This document shows positions 9,314 to 17,791 of a DNA stretch of 64,000 nucleotides, one piece after another. The DNA is taken from NCBI GenBank assembly GCA_963789785.1, contig CAWBNC010000019.1:62001-126000 (forward strand), read 5' to 3'. The notes beneath the pieces were generated by a model that saw nothing but the letters and a program-made list of their open reading frames with translations, did no database searches and had not been told where the DNA came from. The translations under genes were made by a program, and so were the position numbers. The DNA comes from JAEULH01 sp963789785 (GTDB lineage: Bacteria; Pseudomonadota; Alphaproteobacteria; Rhodospirillales; Defluviicoccaceae). Positions within the stretch are counted from its first letter, which is position 1. Every line of letters starts with the position of its first letter.

Positions 9314-9541
9314 ATGATGGAGTTTCTGCATCTGCCGCTCGTCCTGTTTCTGGTGATCGTCGCGCCGGTCTGGATCGTCAGCCACTACATGACCCGCTGG
9401 CGGACCGCGAAGATCCTCTCCGCCGAGGACGAAAAGATGCTGGCCGAGCTCTGGGAGCTGGCGCCCCGGCTGGAGAGCCGGATCAACAACCTTGAGCGGA
9501 TCCTCGACGCCGAGGTTCCGGACTGGAGACAACAGACATGA
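9314..9541 (+). CDS. pspB: Phage-shock protein B
   Basis: A 75-residue inner-membrane protein. One N-terminal transmembrane helix (about residues 4-23) is followed by a basic stretch and a cytoplasmic leucine-zipper-like helix (LAPRLESRINNLERIL). With PspC it senses membrane stress and draws PspA away from PspF. Its stop overlaps the pspC start by four bases (ATGA), so the two are probably translationally coupled and made in similar amounts. Confidence 0.93.
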   Translation: MMEFLHLPLVLFLVIVAPVWIVSHYMTRWRTAKILSAEDEKMLAELWELAPRLESRINNLERILDAEVPDWRQQT

Positions 9542-9942
9542 CAACCGCCTCTGAAAACCGGAACGCTTTGGGCTTCGGCAGGCTGTATCGCAGCGCCGAC
9601 GCCGGTATACTGTTCGGCGTCTGCGCCGGGCTTGCCGATTACTTCGGGGTTGAGCGCTGGATTGTCCGTGTGTTCTGGCTGTTCGGCCTGCTGATCCTGC
9701 CGCCGCCGACGATCGTGGCCTACCTGGTCCTGGCCATGTTGCTGCCGAAGGCGCCGGCGCGGCAATATGCCAGCGAGGGCGACGCCGCCTTCTGGCAGGG
9801 TGTGCGCATCGACCCGTCACGCTCTTTCGCCGAACTCCGCCATCGCTTCCGCGAGCTCGAACGCAAGCTGCAGCGCGCCGAAGCGTTCGTGACCTCCAAG
9901 CGCTACCGCGTTCAGCGCGAGATCGACGACCTCGATCGCTGA
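9538..9942 (+). CDS. pspC: Phage-shock protein C
   Basis: A 134-residue PspC-domain protein. The N-terminal half has the family core LYRSADAGILFGVCAGLADYFG, followed by a hydrophobic membrane segment around residues 42-72. The C-terminal half is a charged helix (FRELERKLQRAE) likely to contact PspB or PspA. It ends the operon; no pspD was seen downstream. Confidence 0.93.
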   Translation: MTTASENRNALGFGRLYRSADAGILFGVCAGLADYFGVERWIVRVFWLFGLLILPPPTIVAYLVLAMLLPKAPARQYASEGDAAFWQGVRIDPSRSFAELRHRFRELERKLQRAEAFVTSKRYRVQREIDDLDR

Positions 9943-9987
9943 TCCGCGGCGCCTTAAAACGTGCGGGCGCGGCACAGGTGAGGTGGT

Positions 9988-10461
9988 TCAGGCGGTGGTT
10001 GCCGGCGCCACCCTGGTCAGCTCCCGGACCATGCACACCGCCGTCGCCGGGGCCTGCAGCGTGAATTCCTCCGAAGCCGTCAAGGCCCCGGGCACCGCCG
10101 ACCGGGCGACGTCGGCGAATCCCAGCTTTGCGAAAAAGCCCGGCGCTGACGTCGTCAGCAGCCAGACCCGCTCGATCCCGTATTCGCTCGCGACGGCGAG
10201 CAGCCGCTCGATCATGAAGCGGCCGTAACCGCGATGGCGGGCGCGGATGAAGATCACCGCCGAGCGCAGCAGGGCGTCGGCGCCGCTGATCTCGAGACCG
10301 ACGTAACCGACGATCTCACCGCCGATCGAGGCGCAGAAGAAGCGCTTGGCAAGTCCGGCCAGATCGTGGTGCGGCAACTCGGACTCGCGCAGCGTGACGG
10401 CGAGCTCATCGAGGTCGTCGCCGGGAAGCGGCTCCAGGATCAGCGTTTCAGTTTCGGTCAT
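9988..10461 (-). CDS. GNAT acetyltransferase of the arsenic operon (ArsN2-like)
   Basis: A 157-residue GNAT N-acetyltransferase. The acetyl-CoA loop is recognisable as RARHRGYGRFMIERLL, preceded by the strand VGYVGLEI and followed by the FFAKLGF motif typical of GNAT C-termini. It is the last gene of the arsenic operon on this strand. GNAT proteins there are often annotated ArsN2 and some ArsN-type enzymes acetylate organoarsenicals; specificity here is inferred from context only. Start taken as ATG 10461; the frame is open to 10497. Confidence 0.75.
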   Translation of the reverse strand: MTETETLILEPLPGDDLDELAVTLRESELPHHDLAGLAKRFFCASIGGEIVGYVGLEISGADALLRSAVIFIRARHRGYGRFMIERLLAVASEYGIERVWLLTTSAPGFFAKLGFADVARSAVPGALTASEEFTLQAPATAVCMVRELTRVAPATTA

Positions 10462-10593
10462 GGCGATACGGGATGCAGAGCGCGCAACATCAAGCACGGC
10501 CAGTCGTTCAACGGGTTGAAATAGTACCGCCGGCGCCGCTCGCGCATCAACGGGTATGCGCCGCGGGTTCTTGCGGGCTTCTCGTGGCGGATC

Positions 10594-10827
10594 CTAAGCC
10601 AGCAGCGCCCTGATTTGTTCGGGCGTCAGAACCTTGCCCGACGATTTTACCTTGCCGTCGATCATCAGCGCCGGCGTCATCATCACGCCGGCGTCGATGA
10701 TCTCGTTGCGATCCGTGATCTTGCTGACGTTATAGGCCAAGCCCAATTCCTCTGCCGCCGCCTGGGCATTTTCGGCAAGCTTCTGGCACTTCGCGCAGCC
10801 CGAGCCCAGAATTTTTAAATCGACCAT
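10594..10827 (-). CDS. Thioredoxin-like redox-active disulfide protein
   Basis: A 77-residue minimal thioredoxin-fold protein. It has a CAKC active site (Cys11, Cys14) in the context LGSGCAKCQKL, the cis-proline segment TPALMIDG and a C-terminal helix, matching the small 'redox-active disulfide protein 2' family. These genes commonly sit next to DUF318-type permeases, as here, 12 bases after the permease stop. A likely role is thiol-disulfide exchange with the permease or metalloid handling. ATG 10827 has an AAGGA site at correct spacing and is preferred over ATG 10833. Confidence 0.85.
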   Translation of the reverse strand: MVDLKILGSGCAKCQKLAENAQAAAEELGLAYNVSKITDRNEIIDAGVMMTPALMIDGKVKSSGKVLTPEQIRALLA

Positions 10828-10838
10828 GGCCATTTTCC

Positions 10839-12161
10839 TTATCCCCAAAACGTGCCGTAGATCATACCGCTGATCGTCGCCATGACGATAACCAGCGAGC
10901 AAAAGACGAGCGTCTTCTGTGTGCCGAGAAATCCGCGGATCACCAGCATGTTGGGCAGCGACAGGGCGGGACCGGCGAGCAGCAGGGCGAGCGCCGGCCC
11001 CTTGCCCATGCCGGCGCCGAGGAGCGCCTGGACGATCGGGATCTCGGTCAACGTTGCGAAATACATGAAGGCGCCGGCGACCGCGGCGAAGGCGTTGGAC
11101 GCAAGCGAATTGCCGCCGACCGCCGCCGCGACCCACGCGGACGGAACCAGCGCCTCATGATCCGGCCGGCCCAAGAGGAACCCGGCGACAAGCACGCCCG
11201 CCAGCAACAGCGGCAGGATCAGTTTGGCGAATCCCCAGGTCTGCTCGAACCATTCCTGGCCGGCGCCCGGTTGCATGGCGGCGACCACGCAGAGGCCGAC
11301 GGCCCCGGCGGCGATGGCGAACTGTGGCTGCGCTGGAAAGGCGAACGCCAAAACAGCCACGAGCACGGCAACAAGCGCCATCCGCCACCAGCAGAAGCCA
11401 AGGCGGAGCACCAGCACCAACGCGATGCCCGCGGCGCTCAGACTGGCGAGCTTCCATTTCCACAGGTAGATCGCATGCCAGAGAGCGCTGTCCTCCGGGT
11501 CGACCGGAGACCAGTTGGCGACGACGAGAAAGACGATCATCAGAACGAACAGGGCGATGACGGCGCCTGTCGGAAAGGCGAAGTCATCTTCCGGTAGGAC
11601 CATCTCTCCGCCGATGGTCGAGCGGTTGCGCTCTCGCTCCTCCTGGCCATAAAGAACGGCCATCGTTAGGCCGATGATCACGGAGAAAGAAACAGCGCCG
11701 ATTGCCCTAGCCGCGCCGAGCTCGAAGCCCAGAACCTTAGCCGTCAGCACAATGGCGAGGATGTTGATCGCCGGTCCCGAGTAGAGGAAGGCGATCGCCG
11801 GGCCGAGGCCGGCGCCGCGCTTGTACAGGCCGCCGAACAGCGGCAGCACGGTACAGGAACAGACGGCCAGGATCGTACCTGAAATCGAGGCGATGCCGTA
11901 TGCGACCGCCTTGTTGGCGCCCGCACCGAGCAGGCGGATGACCGCGCCCTGGCTGATGAAAACGGCAACGGCGCCGGCGATCAGCAGCGCCGGCAGAAGA
12001 CATGAGACGACGTGCTCGCGCGCATACCACTGCAGCAGCGCAAAGGCTTCATGAAGGGAGCCTTCGAAGCGGGGTGCGCCGAATGGGATCGAGAGGGCGG
12101 CGATAAACGCCGCGGTCAACAGGAGCAGCGTCCGCCCGTCGGTTCTCCAGTCAAACGGCAT
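10839..12161 (-). CDS. DUF318/ArsP-type permease
   Basis: A 440-residue polytopic membrane protein with about ten hydrophobic segments. It carries the family motif AVCSCTVLPLF followed by AIAFLYSGPAINI, and a second related half with ALALLLAGPALSLPN, so the inverted-repeat architecture of DUF318 permeases is visible. ArsP members export organic arsenicals, and the conserved cysteine pair (CSC) is consistent with metalloid binding. The proposed ATG at 12161 overlaps the end of acr3 by 11 bases. It lies between acr3 and the disulfide protein, supporting a metalloid-efflux role; substrate is inferred. Confidence 0.82.
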   Translation of the reverse strand: MPFDWRTDGRTLLLLTAAFIAALSIPFGAPRFEGSLHEAFALLQWYAREHVVSCLLPALLIAGAVAVFISQGAVIRLLGAGANKAVAYGIASISGTILAVCSCTVLPLFGGLYKRGAGLGPAIAFLYSGPAINILAIVLTAKVLGFELGAARAIGAVSFSVIIGLTMAVLYGQEERERNRSTIGGEMVLPEDDFAFPTGAVIALFVLMIVFLVVANWSPVDPEDSALWHAIYLWKWKLASLSAAGIALVLVLRLGFCWWRMALVAVLVAVLAFAFPAQPQFAIAAGAVGLCVVAAMQPGAGQEWFEQTWGFAKLILPLLLAGVLVAGFLLGRPDHEALVPSAWVAAAVGGNSLASNAFAAVAGAFMYFATLTEIPIVQALLGAGMGKGPALALLLAGPALSLPNMLVIRGFLGTQKTLVFCSLVIVMATISGMIYGTFWG

Positions 12162-13272
12162 GACGGATCTCCGGATCCTTCGCCCCACGTTCGTACCAGC
12201 CCTTCGTCGCGGTGGTGATGCGGACGACAGAGAGCATCACCGGGACTTCGACCAGAACCCCGACCACCGTCGCCAGCGCCGCACCCGAGTTGAAGCCGAA
12301 CAGCACGATCGCCGTGGCGACGGCGAGCTCGAAGAAGTTCGACGCGCCGATCAACGCCGATGGCGCGGCTACGCAATGGGCGACGCCTAGCCACCGGTTG
12401 AGCAGGTAGGCGAGACCAGCATTAAAGTAGACCTGGATCAAGATCGGCACGGCGAGCATGACGATGATCAGCGGCTGGGCAAGGATCTGCTCGCCCTGGA
12501 AACCGAACAGCAGGACGAGGGTCGCCAGCAACGCGATCAGCGACACCGGCTGCATACGCTTCAACGTCAGCGCCAGCGCGTCCCCGCCGCGCTTTAGCAG
12601 GGCCCGGCGCCAGAGCTGTGCGGCGATGACCGGCAGGACGATGAACATCGCCACCGAGATAACCAGCGTCTCCCATGGCACGACTATCGATGACAGCCCC
12701 AGCAGCAGGCCGACGATCGGCGCGAAGGCAAAGATCATGATCGTGTCGTTGATCGCCACCTGGCTTAGCGTGAAGTGCGGCTCGCCGTTGCTTAAGTTCG
12801 ACCAGACGAAGACCATCGCGGTGCACGGGGCGGCGGCGAGGATGATCAACCCGGCGATGTAGGACTCGATCTGGTCGGCCGGCAGCCACGGGCGGAACAG
12901 CCAGGCGATGAACAGCCAGCCGAGCAGCGCCATCGAGAACGGCTTGACCGCCCAGTTGATGAACAGAGTGACGCCGACGCCCCGCCAGTGCTCCTGCACC
13001 CGATGCAGCGCGCCGAGGTCGATCTTCAGCAGCATCGGTACGATCATCAGCCAGATCAGCACCGCGACCGGCAGATTGACCTGGGCCACCTCGACGCGGC
13101 CGATGGCCTGGAACGGCGTCGGGAACCAGTGACCCAGCGCGATGCCGGCGACGATGCACAGCGCCACCCAGATGCTGAGATAGCGCTCGAACAGGCTCAT
13201 CGCCGGCCGGCTTTTTGTCGCCTCGATCGCGTGCTCTTGCGCGGCGAAGGCGATCTCGCTCTCGCCGCTCAC
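12151..13272 (-). CDS. acr3: Arsenite efflux transporter ACR3
   Basis: A polytopic secondary transporter of the ACR3 (BART superfamily) type that exports arsenite. About ten hydrophobic segments are visible. The motif AAPCTAMVFVWS contains the family's conserved cysteine, and IGASNFFELAVA is the second signature. GTG 13272 overlaps the arsC stop (GTGA) and gives 373 residues; ATG 13200 (MSLFERYLS) gives 349 and could be the true start. The frame is continuous with arsC only because arsC carries an extra base, so the apparent ArsC-ACR3 fusion is not real. Confidence 0.9.
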   Translation of the reverse strand: MSGESEIAFAAQEHAIEATKSRPAMSLFERYLSIWVALCIVAGIALGHWFPTPFQAIGRVEVAQVNLPVAVLIWLMIVPMLLKIDLGALHRVQEHWRGVGVTLFINWAVKPFSMALLGWLFIAWLFRPWLPADQIESYIAGLIILAAAPCTAMVFVWSNLSNGEPHFTLSQVAINDTIMIFAFAPIVGLLLGLSSIVVPWETLVISVAMFIVLPVIAAQLWRRALLKRGGDALALTLKRMQPVSLIALLATLVLLFGFQGEQILAQPLIIVMLAVPILIQVYFNAGLAYLLNRWLGVAHCVAAPSALIGASNFFELAVATAIVLFGFNSGAALATVVGVLVEVPVMLSVVRITTATKGWYERGAKDPEIRHAV

Positions 13273-13695
13273 GGCTCGACCCGCTTTCCGGCGGAGTCGA
13301 CCACGGCCTCGCCGTCCTCTTTCGCAAAGGCGCCGCGCTGCGCGCTCGGGCAGGATGTCGAGGACCGTTTCGGACGGGCGGCAGAGCCGGACCTCGTCCG
13401 GGGTGACGACGATCGGGCGGTTGATCAGAATGGGATGCTCGATCATCCGGTCGATAAGATCGTCGTCGGTAAGGCCTGGGTCATCCAGGCCGAGATCGTC
13501 GTAGGGCGTACCCTTCCGCCGCAGCAGATCGCGCGGCGATATGCCCATGCGCTCGATCAGGTCGGCCAACTCGTCGCGGTCCGGCGGCGTTTTTAAATAC
13601 TCGATGATCCGCGGTTCCTCGCCCGCGTTGCGGATCATCGCCAGGACGTTGCGCGAGGTTCCGCACGCCGGGTTGTGATAGATCGTTATCGTCAC
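13269..13695 (-). CDS. arsC: Arsenate reductase (glutaredoxin type), frame broken near 13340
   Basis: Reduces arsenate to arsenite for export by ACR3, using glutathione and glutaredoxin. The N-terminus has the catalytic Cys11 in HNPACGTSRN, and TPPDRDELADLI and RPIVVTP follow the family. In the upstream frame the end becomes nonsense after ETVLDILPER. One frame later it continues RGAFAKEDGE and ends KRVEP-stop, exactly the normal ArsC end. The span is 427 bases, three times 142 plus one. Removing one base near 13335-13345 gives 141 residues, the family length. Confidence 0.88.
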
Positions 13696-13696
13696 A

Positions 13697-14017
13697 TCAG
13701 CCTCCTTCGCTTGGCATTCCGCAGATTTCGGGGTGTCCCTGGCAGCAGTCTTCGGTCAGAAAGGCGACCAGCCGCCGCGTTCCCTCGATGTCGATCGCAT
13801 AGAAAATACGCCGCTCGACCCGCCATGAGCGCAGCAGGCCGGCCCGCTCCAGGTGCGCCAGGTGATGCGAGAGCGTCGATGGCGGCACCGCGACCCGGGC
13901 GGCGATTTCTCCCGCCGGCATTCCGTTCGGCCCCTCGCGCACCAGCATCCGGAACACGGAAAGTCGATGCTCCTGGGCGAGCGCGGAAAAGGCCTCCATC
14001 GCCGACGTATGGTCCAT
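13697..14017 (-). CDS. arsR: ArsR-family metalloregulatory repressor
   Basis: A winged-helix repressor of 106 residues that releases DNA on binding As(III). Recognition-helix text PPSTLSHHLAHLERAGLL is typical. C-terminal cysteines Cys91, Cys92 and Cys99 (CCQGHPEIC) are a plausible arsenite site placed unlike the alpha-3 CVC site of plasmid ArsR, so this is one of the C-terminal-cysteine variants. ATG 14017 is chosen because the proposed operator lies immediately upstream; ATG 14035 in the same frame is possible but sits inside that palindrome. arsC starts one base after the stop. Confidence 0.87.
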   Translation of the reverse strand: MDHTSAMEAFSALAQEHRLSVFRMLVREGPNGMPAGEIAARVAVPPSTLSHHLAHLERAGLLRSWRVERRIFYAIDIEGTRRLVAFLTEDCCQGHPEICGMPSEGG

Positions 14018-14045
14018 AATTCGATTATTCGACATCTATCGAATT
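14018..14045. promoter_or_regulatory. Probable ArsR operator
   Basis: AATTCGAT at 14018-14025 and ATCGAATT at 14038-14045 form a perfect 8-base inverted repeat with a 12-base spacer, and a third ATTCGA lies in the spacer. It sits directly upstream of arsR in an AT-rich island, the expected place for autoregulation. Confidence 0.6.
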
Positions 14046-14144
14046 AAGTAAAGACCAAAAAGCGTCGTTTAGGATGAGCGATGATGACGGGCGGGCGCGC
14101 TGCGGCGCGTCGGCGATCCTGGTCGGCGCCGCCCGCGTCGGCGA

Positions 14145-14537
14145 TCAGCCCTGGGCGTGCTCCTGCTGCGCCTCGAACAGGACCGCGGCAAGCTCGTTCA
14201 GACCCTCGGCCTGGGCATGTTCGGAAATCTCCCCCAGCGGCGCCTTGCGGTCGATCGCCTTGGCGGTCTCGCTCCCGTCGGGGAGGTCGGCGCGGAAGTT
14301 GGCAAGGCGCTCGCGAACCATATCTTCCAGCATGGGTGCGCGCTCTTCGCGGGCCTGCCCGTCCTCCTGCTGCGCCTCGAACAGAACAGCGGCAAGCTGG
14401 TGGACGCCGTCCGCCTCGGCGCACTCCGAAATCTCCGCCAGCGGCGCGCCGGCGTCGATCGCCTTCGCCGTCCTGCTGTCGTTCGGCAGGTCGCGGCGGA
14501 AGGTTTGCAGCACGGTGGCAATGTCGGTGTTTTTCAT
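14145..14537 (-). CDS. Two-repeat small acidic protein, function unknown
   Basis: A 130-residue acidic protein made of two copies of a unit of about 45 residues, at 17-60 and 85-128. Each copy has LP-x2-S-x-TAKAID followed by AP-L-x-EIS and then LAAVLFEAQQE. The units are helical in character and joined by a charged linker (EERAPMLEDMVRERLANFRA). There is a strong ribosome site (GGGGAGA) before ATG 14537. It lies between the arsenic operon and argH. No family is recognised. Confidence 0.75.
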   Translation of the reverse strand: MKNTDIATVLQTFRRDLPNDSRTAKAIDAGAPLAEISECAEADGVHQLAAVLFEAQQEDGQAREERAPMLEDMVRERLANFRADLPDGSETAKAIDRKAPLGEISEHAQAEGLNELAAVLFEAQQEHAQG

Positions 14538-14639
14538 CGTCCAATCTCCCCTATACCCGGTCGCCGTTTCTTTTCGCCTGACGAGCGTACTCCGCGCCGT
14601 CGCCTGATCGCAACGGGCGAACGGCTTGGACGCCAGAGT

Positions 14640-16054
14640 TCAGGCGAGGAAGCGCCGGCGGGCCTCGGCGGCGGCGGCGCGGACGAGTGACGGCGCGGTG
14701 CCGCCTTCGCTGATCCGGCTGGCCACGCTCCGGTCGATGCCGAGTACGGTGTAGACGTCGGCGCTGATCAGCGGCTCGACTGTGCGCATGTCTTCCAGCG
14801 GCAGGCCTCGAGGCTGCAGCCGCGCACCTCGGCCATCTTCACCAGTGCGCCGGTGACATGATGGGCGCGGCGAAAGGCGATCCCGGCGACCCGGACCAGC
14901 CAGTCGGCAAGGTCGGTGGCGCCGGCGAAACCCTTGCCCGCGGCGGCGCGCATCCGCGCGGTATCGAAGCTCGCCGTCTCGACCATTCCGGCGGTGGCGG
15001 CGATGCACAGGTTCAGGGTGTCGGCGGCGTCGAAGACCGGTTCCTTGTCCTCCTGCAGGTCCTTGCCATAGGCCAGCGGCAGGCCCTTGAGCACGACCAG
15101 CAGGGTCGTCAGCGCGCCCATCAGCCGGCCGCTCTTGGCCCGGACCAGTTCCGCCGCGTCCGGGTTGCGCTTCTGCGGCATGATCGAGCTGCCGGTGGAA
15201 TACTGATCGGCGAGGCGGACGAAGCCGAACGGCTCGGCGCTCCAGATCACCAGCTCCTCGGCGAGCCGGGAGAGATGGACGGCCGCGAGCGATCCGGCGG
15301 CGAGGAACTCGACGGCGAAATCGCGATCCGAAACCGCGTCGAGGGAATTTGCGCAAGGTTTGGCGAAGCCGAGCGCGGCGGCGGTCATCCGCCGGTCGAT
15401 CGGAAACGACGTGCCGGCCAGCGCCGCGGCGCCGAGCGGGCACTCGTTGAGCCGGCCACGGGCGTCGGCGAAACGGCCGCGGTCGCGACCGAGCATCTCG
15501 ACATAGGCCAGCAGGTGGTGGCCGAGCGTCACCGGCTGCGCCGTCTGCAGGTGGGTGAAGCCCGGCATGATGTCGCCGGCGTGAGCCTCGGCGCGGTCGA
15601 TCAGCACGGCCTGCAACCGGGCGAGGCCGGCATCGAGGTCGTCGATCGCGTCTCGCAGCCACATCCGGAAATCGGTGGCAACCTGGTCATTGCGCGAGCG
15701 CGCCGTGTGCAACCGGCCGGCGGCGTCGCCGATCAGCGCGGCCAGGCGGCTTTCAACGTTCATGTGAACGTCTTCCAGCGCGCGCTCGAAGCTGAGCGTG
15801 CCGGCTTCGACCTCCCCGCGTACGGTCTCCAGCCCGGCGAGGATGGCTTCGCCGTCGCCCTGCGTTATGATGCCCTGCAGGGTCAGCATCTTGCAGTGGG
15901 CGCGGGAGGCGGCGATATCGTGAAACACAAGACGGCGGTCGAAGTCGATGGAAGCGTTGATCTCCTCCATGATCGCGGACGGACCCGCCGCGAACCGGCC
16001 GCCCCAGATGCTGCTGGGGGCGGTCTTGCCGTCGTCACCGGAACTGGAGCTCAC
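14640..16054 (-). CDS. argH: Argininosuccinate lyase, frame broken near 14806
   Basis: Catalyses the last step of arginine synthesis, argininosuccinate to arginine plus fumarate. The main frame from ATG 16054 has the superfamily signature GSSIMPQKRNPD, the substrate segment TARSRNDQVATD and MPGFTHLQTAQPV, through GCSLE. The last 55 residues, from LPLEDM to RRRFLA, are in another frame. Unlike most breaks in the window, this one is best explained by one missing base in a short run of C or G at 14803-14809, because one residue is needed between LE and LPL. The repaired length is about 471 residues, normal for ArgH. It diverges from tlpA. Confidence 0.9.
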
Positions 16055-16119
16055 GGCCGAACCTCCGGCCCAGGCGGTCGTGGAAGCAGGCGCGGCGCGC
16101 CGATGTGCTGGAGACGGCC

Positions 16120-16692
16120 ATGCTCATTCGTATCCTTCGTCCGCTTGCTGCGGCGCTCTTATTGATGATTGCGCTGGCCGGCGCAACTGCCGCGGATGCC
16201 GCCCCGGCGGATGGGTGCACCGATCCGCCGCCGGCGCTCGGCCGCTTTGAGCCGGGAAACGGCAGGCCGGCGCCGGATACGGCCTTCTTGGTCGACGGCG
16301 AAGGCGAGAAAACGCTCGGCGCTTTTGGCGGCGCACCGCTGGTGGTGAACCTGTGGGCGACGTGGTGTGCGCCCTGCGTGACCGAGATGCCGGCGCTGGA
16401 CCGGCTCGCCGCCGCGGCCGGAGAGACCGGCATCAGCGTGCTCCCGCTCTCGGCGGATCGCGAGGGCGCTCCGGCGGTCAAAGCGTTTTTCGCCGCCAAC
16501 GCCATCCGGCATCTGCCGGTGATGATCGATCGGATGGGGCAGGTCGCCCGCGCGCTTGCCGTTCCGGGTCTGCCGACGACGGTGCTTTATGACCGTGAGG
16601 GTCGCGAAGCCGGCCGTGTCATCGGCATCGCCGAGTGGGACGCGCCCGACGTGTTGCGCTTCCTCCGCGCCTGTCTGGCGCCGGCGGCCTGA
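16120..16692 (+). CDS. tlpA: TlpA-like thiol-disulfide oxidoreductase
   Basis: A membrane-anchored or exported thioredoxin-fold protein. Residues 3-28 form a signal or anchor segment. The active site is WATWCAPC with Cys83 and Cys86, followed by the cis-proline segment PGLPTTVLYD. This matches the TlpA/ResA group, which reduces periplasmic targets such as cytochrome c or copper-site cysteines. ATG 16120 is chosen over the in-frame GTG at 16105. Divergent from argH, a neighbour pairing common in alphaproteobacteria. The exact partner is unknown. Confidence 0.87.
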   Translation: MLIRILRPLAAALLLMIALAGATAADAAPADGCTDPPPALGRFEPGNGRPAPDTAFLVDGEGEKTLGAFGGAPLVVNLWATWCAPCVTEMPALDRLAAAAGETGISVLPLSADREGAPAVKAFFAANAIRHLPVMIDRMGQVARALAVPGLPTTVLYDREGREAGRVIGIAEWDAPDVLRFLRACLAPAA

Positions 16693-16737
16693 GCGCGCCC
16701 GCTCCTTTCGTCTTCATTCGAACGCGGTTCCGCTCCG

Positions 16738-17757
16738 GTGCGTATCGCCACCTTTAACGTCGAGAACCTGGGCGCGATGCGCAGCGGCGGCGCCAGCCTG
16801 AGCGAGCGGGTCGCACTGGTCCGACCGCAGCTTCTCCGCCTGCGGGCCGATATCCTCTGCCTCCAGGAGGTCGATGCGCAGCATCAGGGCCACGGGCCGC
16901 GCGAGCGGCGGCTGGTCGCCCTCGATGCGCTCATTGCCGGCACGCCGTATGAGCGCCATGCGCAGATCACGAGCGTCAGCCGGTCGCGGGGCGGCCCGCG
17001 CGACAGGCACAACCTGGTCATCCTCAGCGGCCTACCGGTCGCCGGCCACCGCCAGGTGTTCCATGACCTTGTCGCACCCCCCAGCTTCCAGCGCAGTGGC
17101 GGAGACGGTAGGACCGGCGCCGCGCAGAGCGAAATCGAATGGGATCGGCCGTTCCTCTACGCCCGCATTGCGCTTGCCGGCGGGCGGACGCTCCATCTGA
17201 TCAATGTTCACCTGCGCGCTCCTCGCGCCGCCTATCTTCCGGGACAGAAGGCCGCCGGCGGTGCATGGCGGACCATGGCCGGCTGGGCCGAGGGCTTCTT
17301 CGTCGCCGCGGTCAAGCGCGCCGGTCAGGCGCTGGAGGTGCGGCTATTCGTCGAGACGCTGTTCGACGAGGATCCGGCGGCGCTGATCGTCGTTTGCGGC
17401 GACTTCAACGCCGCGGCCCATGAGACGCCACTGCGGACCATCCGCGGCGACGAGGAGGATGCCGGCAACCCGCACCTGTCGATCCGCACCCTGGTGGCCG
17501 TGGAGCGGACGCTGGCCGATTCCCGGCGGTTCTCGGTGGTTCATCACGGCCGGCCGCAGATGCTCGATCATATCCTCGTTTCGCGGCCCCTGCTTGCCTG
17601 GTACCGCGATGTCGAGATCCACAACGAGGCGCTGGGCGACGAGCTCGTCACCGCGCATGCGGTGCGCGGCTCGCCGGAGTCCTTCCATGCGCCGATGGTC
17701 GCCGAGTTCATCGTCGAGACGGCGTCCGGCGTTGCCGCCCCTACGGATCGCGGCTAA
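16738..17757 (+). CDS. Endonuclease/exonuclease/phosphatase-family hydrolase
   Basis: A 339-residue protein with the EEP fold shared by exonuclease III, DNase I and inositol phosphatases. Motifs in order are FNVENL at the start, LQEVD with the metal-binding glutamate near residue 42, LINVHLRAP, CGDFNA, LDHILVS and a terminal SFHAPMVAEF corresponding to the SDHxPV motif, here with Phe-His. There is no signal peptide, so it is probably cytoplasmic. The start is GTG 16738. Substrate cannot be told from sequence. Confidence 0.8.
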   Translation: MRIATFNVENLGAMRSGGASLSERVALVRPQLLRLRADILCLQEVDAQHQGHGPRERRLVALDALIAGTPYERHAQITSVSRSRGGPRDRHNLVILSGLPVAGHRQVFHDLVAPPSFQRSGGDGRTGAAQSEIEWDRPFLYARIALAGGRTLHLINVHLRAPRAAYLPGQKAAGGAWRTMAGWAEGFFVAAVKRAGQALEVRLFVETLFDEDPAALIVVCGDFNAAAHETPLRTIRGDEEDAGNPHLSIRTLVAVERTLADSRRFSVVHHGRPQMLDHILVSRPLLAWYRDVEIHNEALGDELVTAHAVRGSPESFHAPMVAEFIVETASGVAAPTDRG

Positions 17758-17791
17758 GGTCCGCGAAACATCTTGATTTATGGGGGCGGGA

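Noticed and set aside
12151..13695. Genuine ArsC-ACR3 fusion protein
   Set aside because: The proper ArsC end exists in the adjacent frame and its stop overlaps the ACR3 start; one extra base explains the fusion.
14858..16165. 435-codon plus-strand frame opposite argH
   Set aside because: Shadow of argH; composition is dominated by Gly, Arg, Glu and Asp with no motif.
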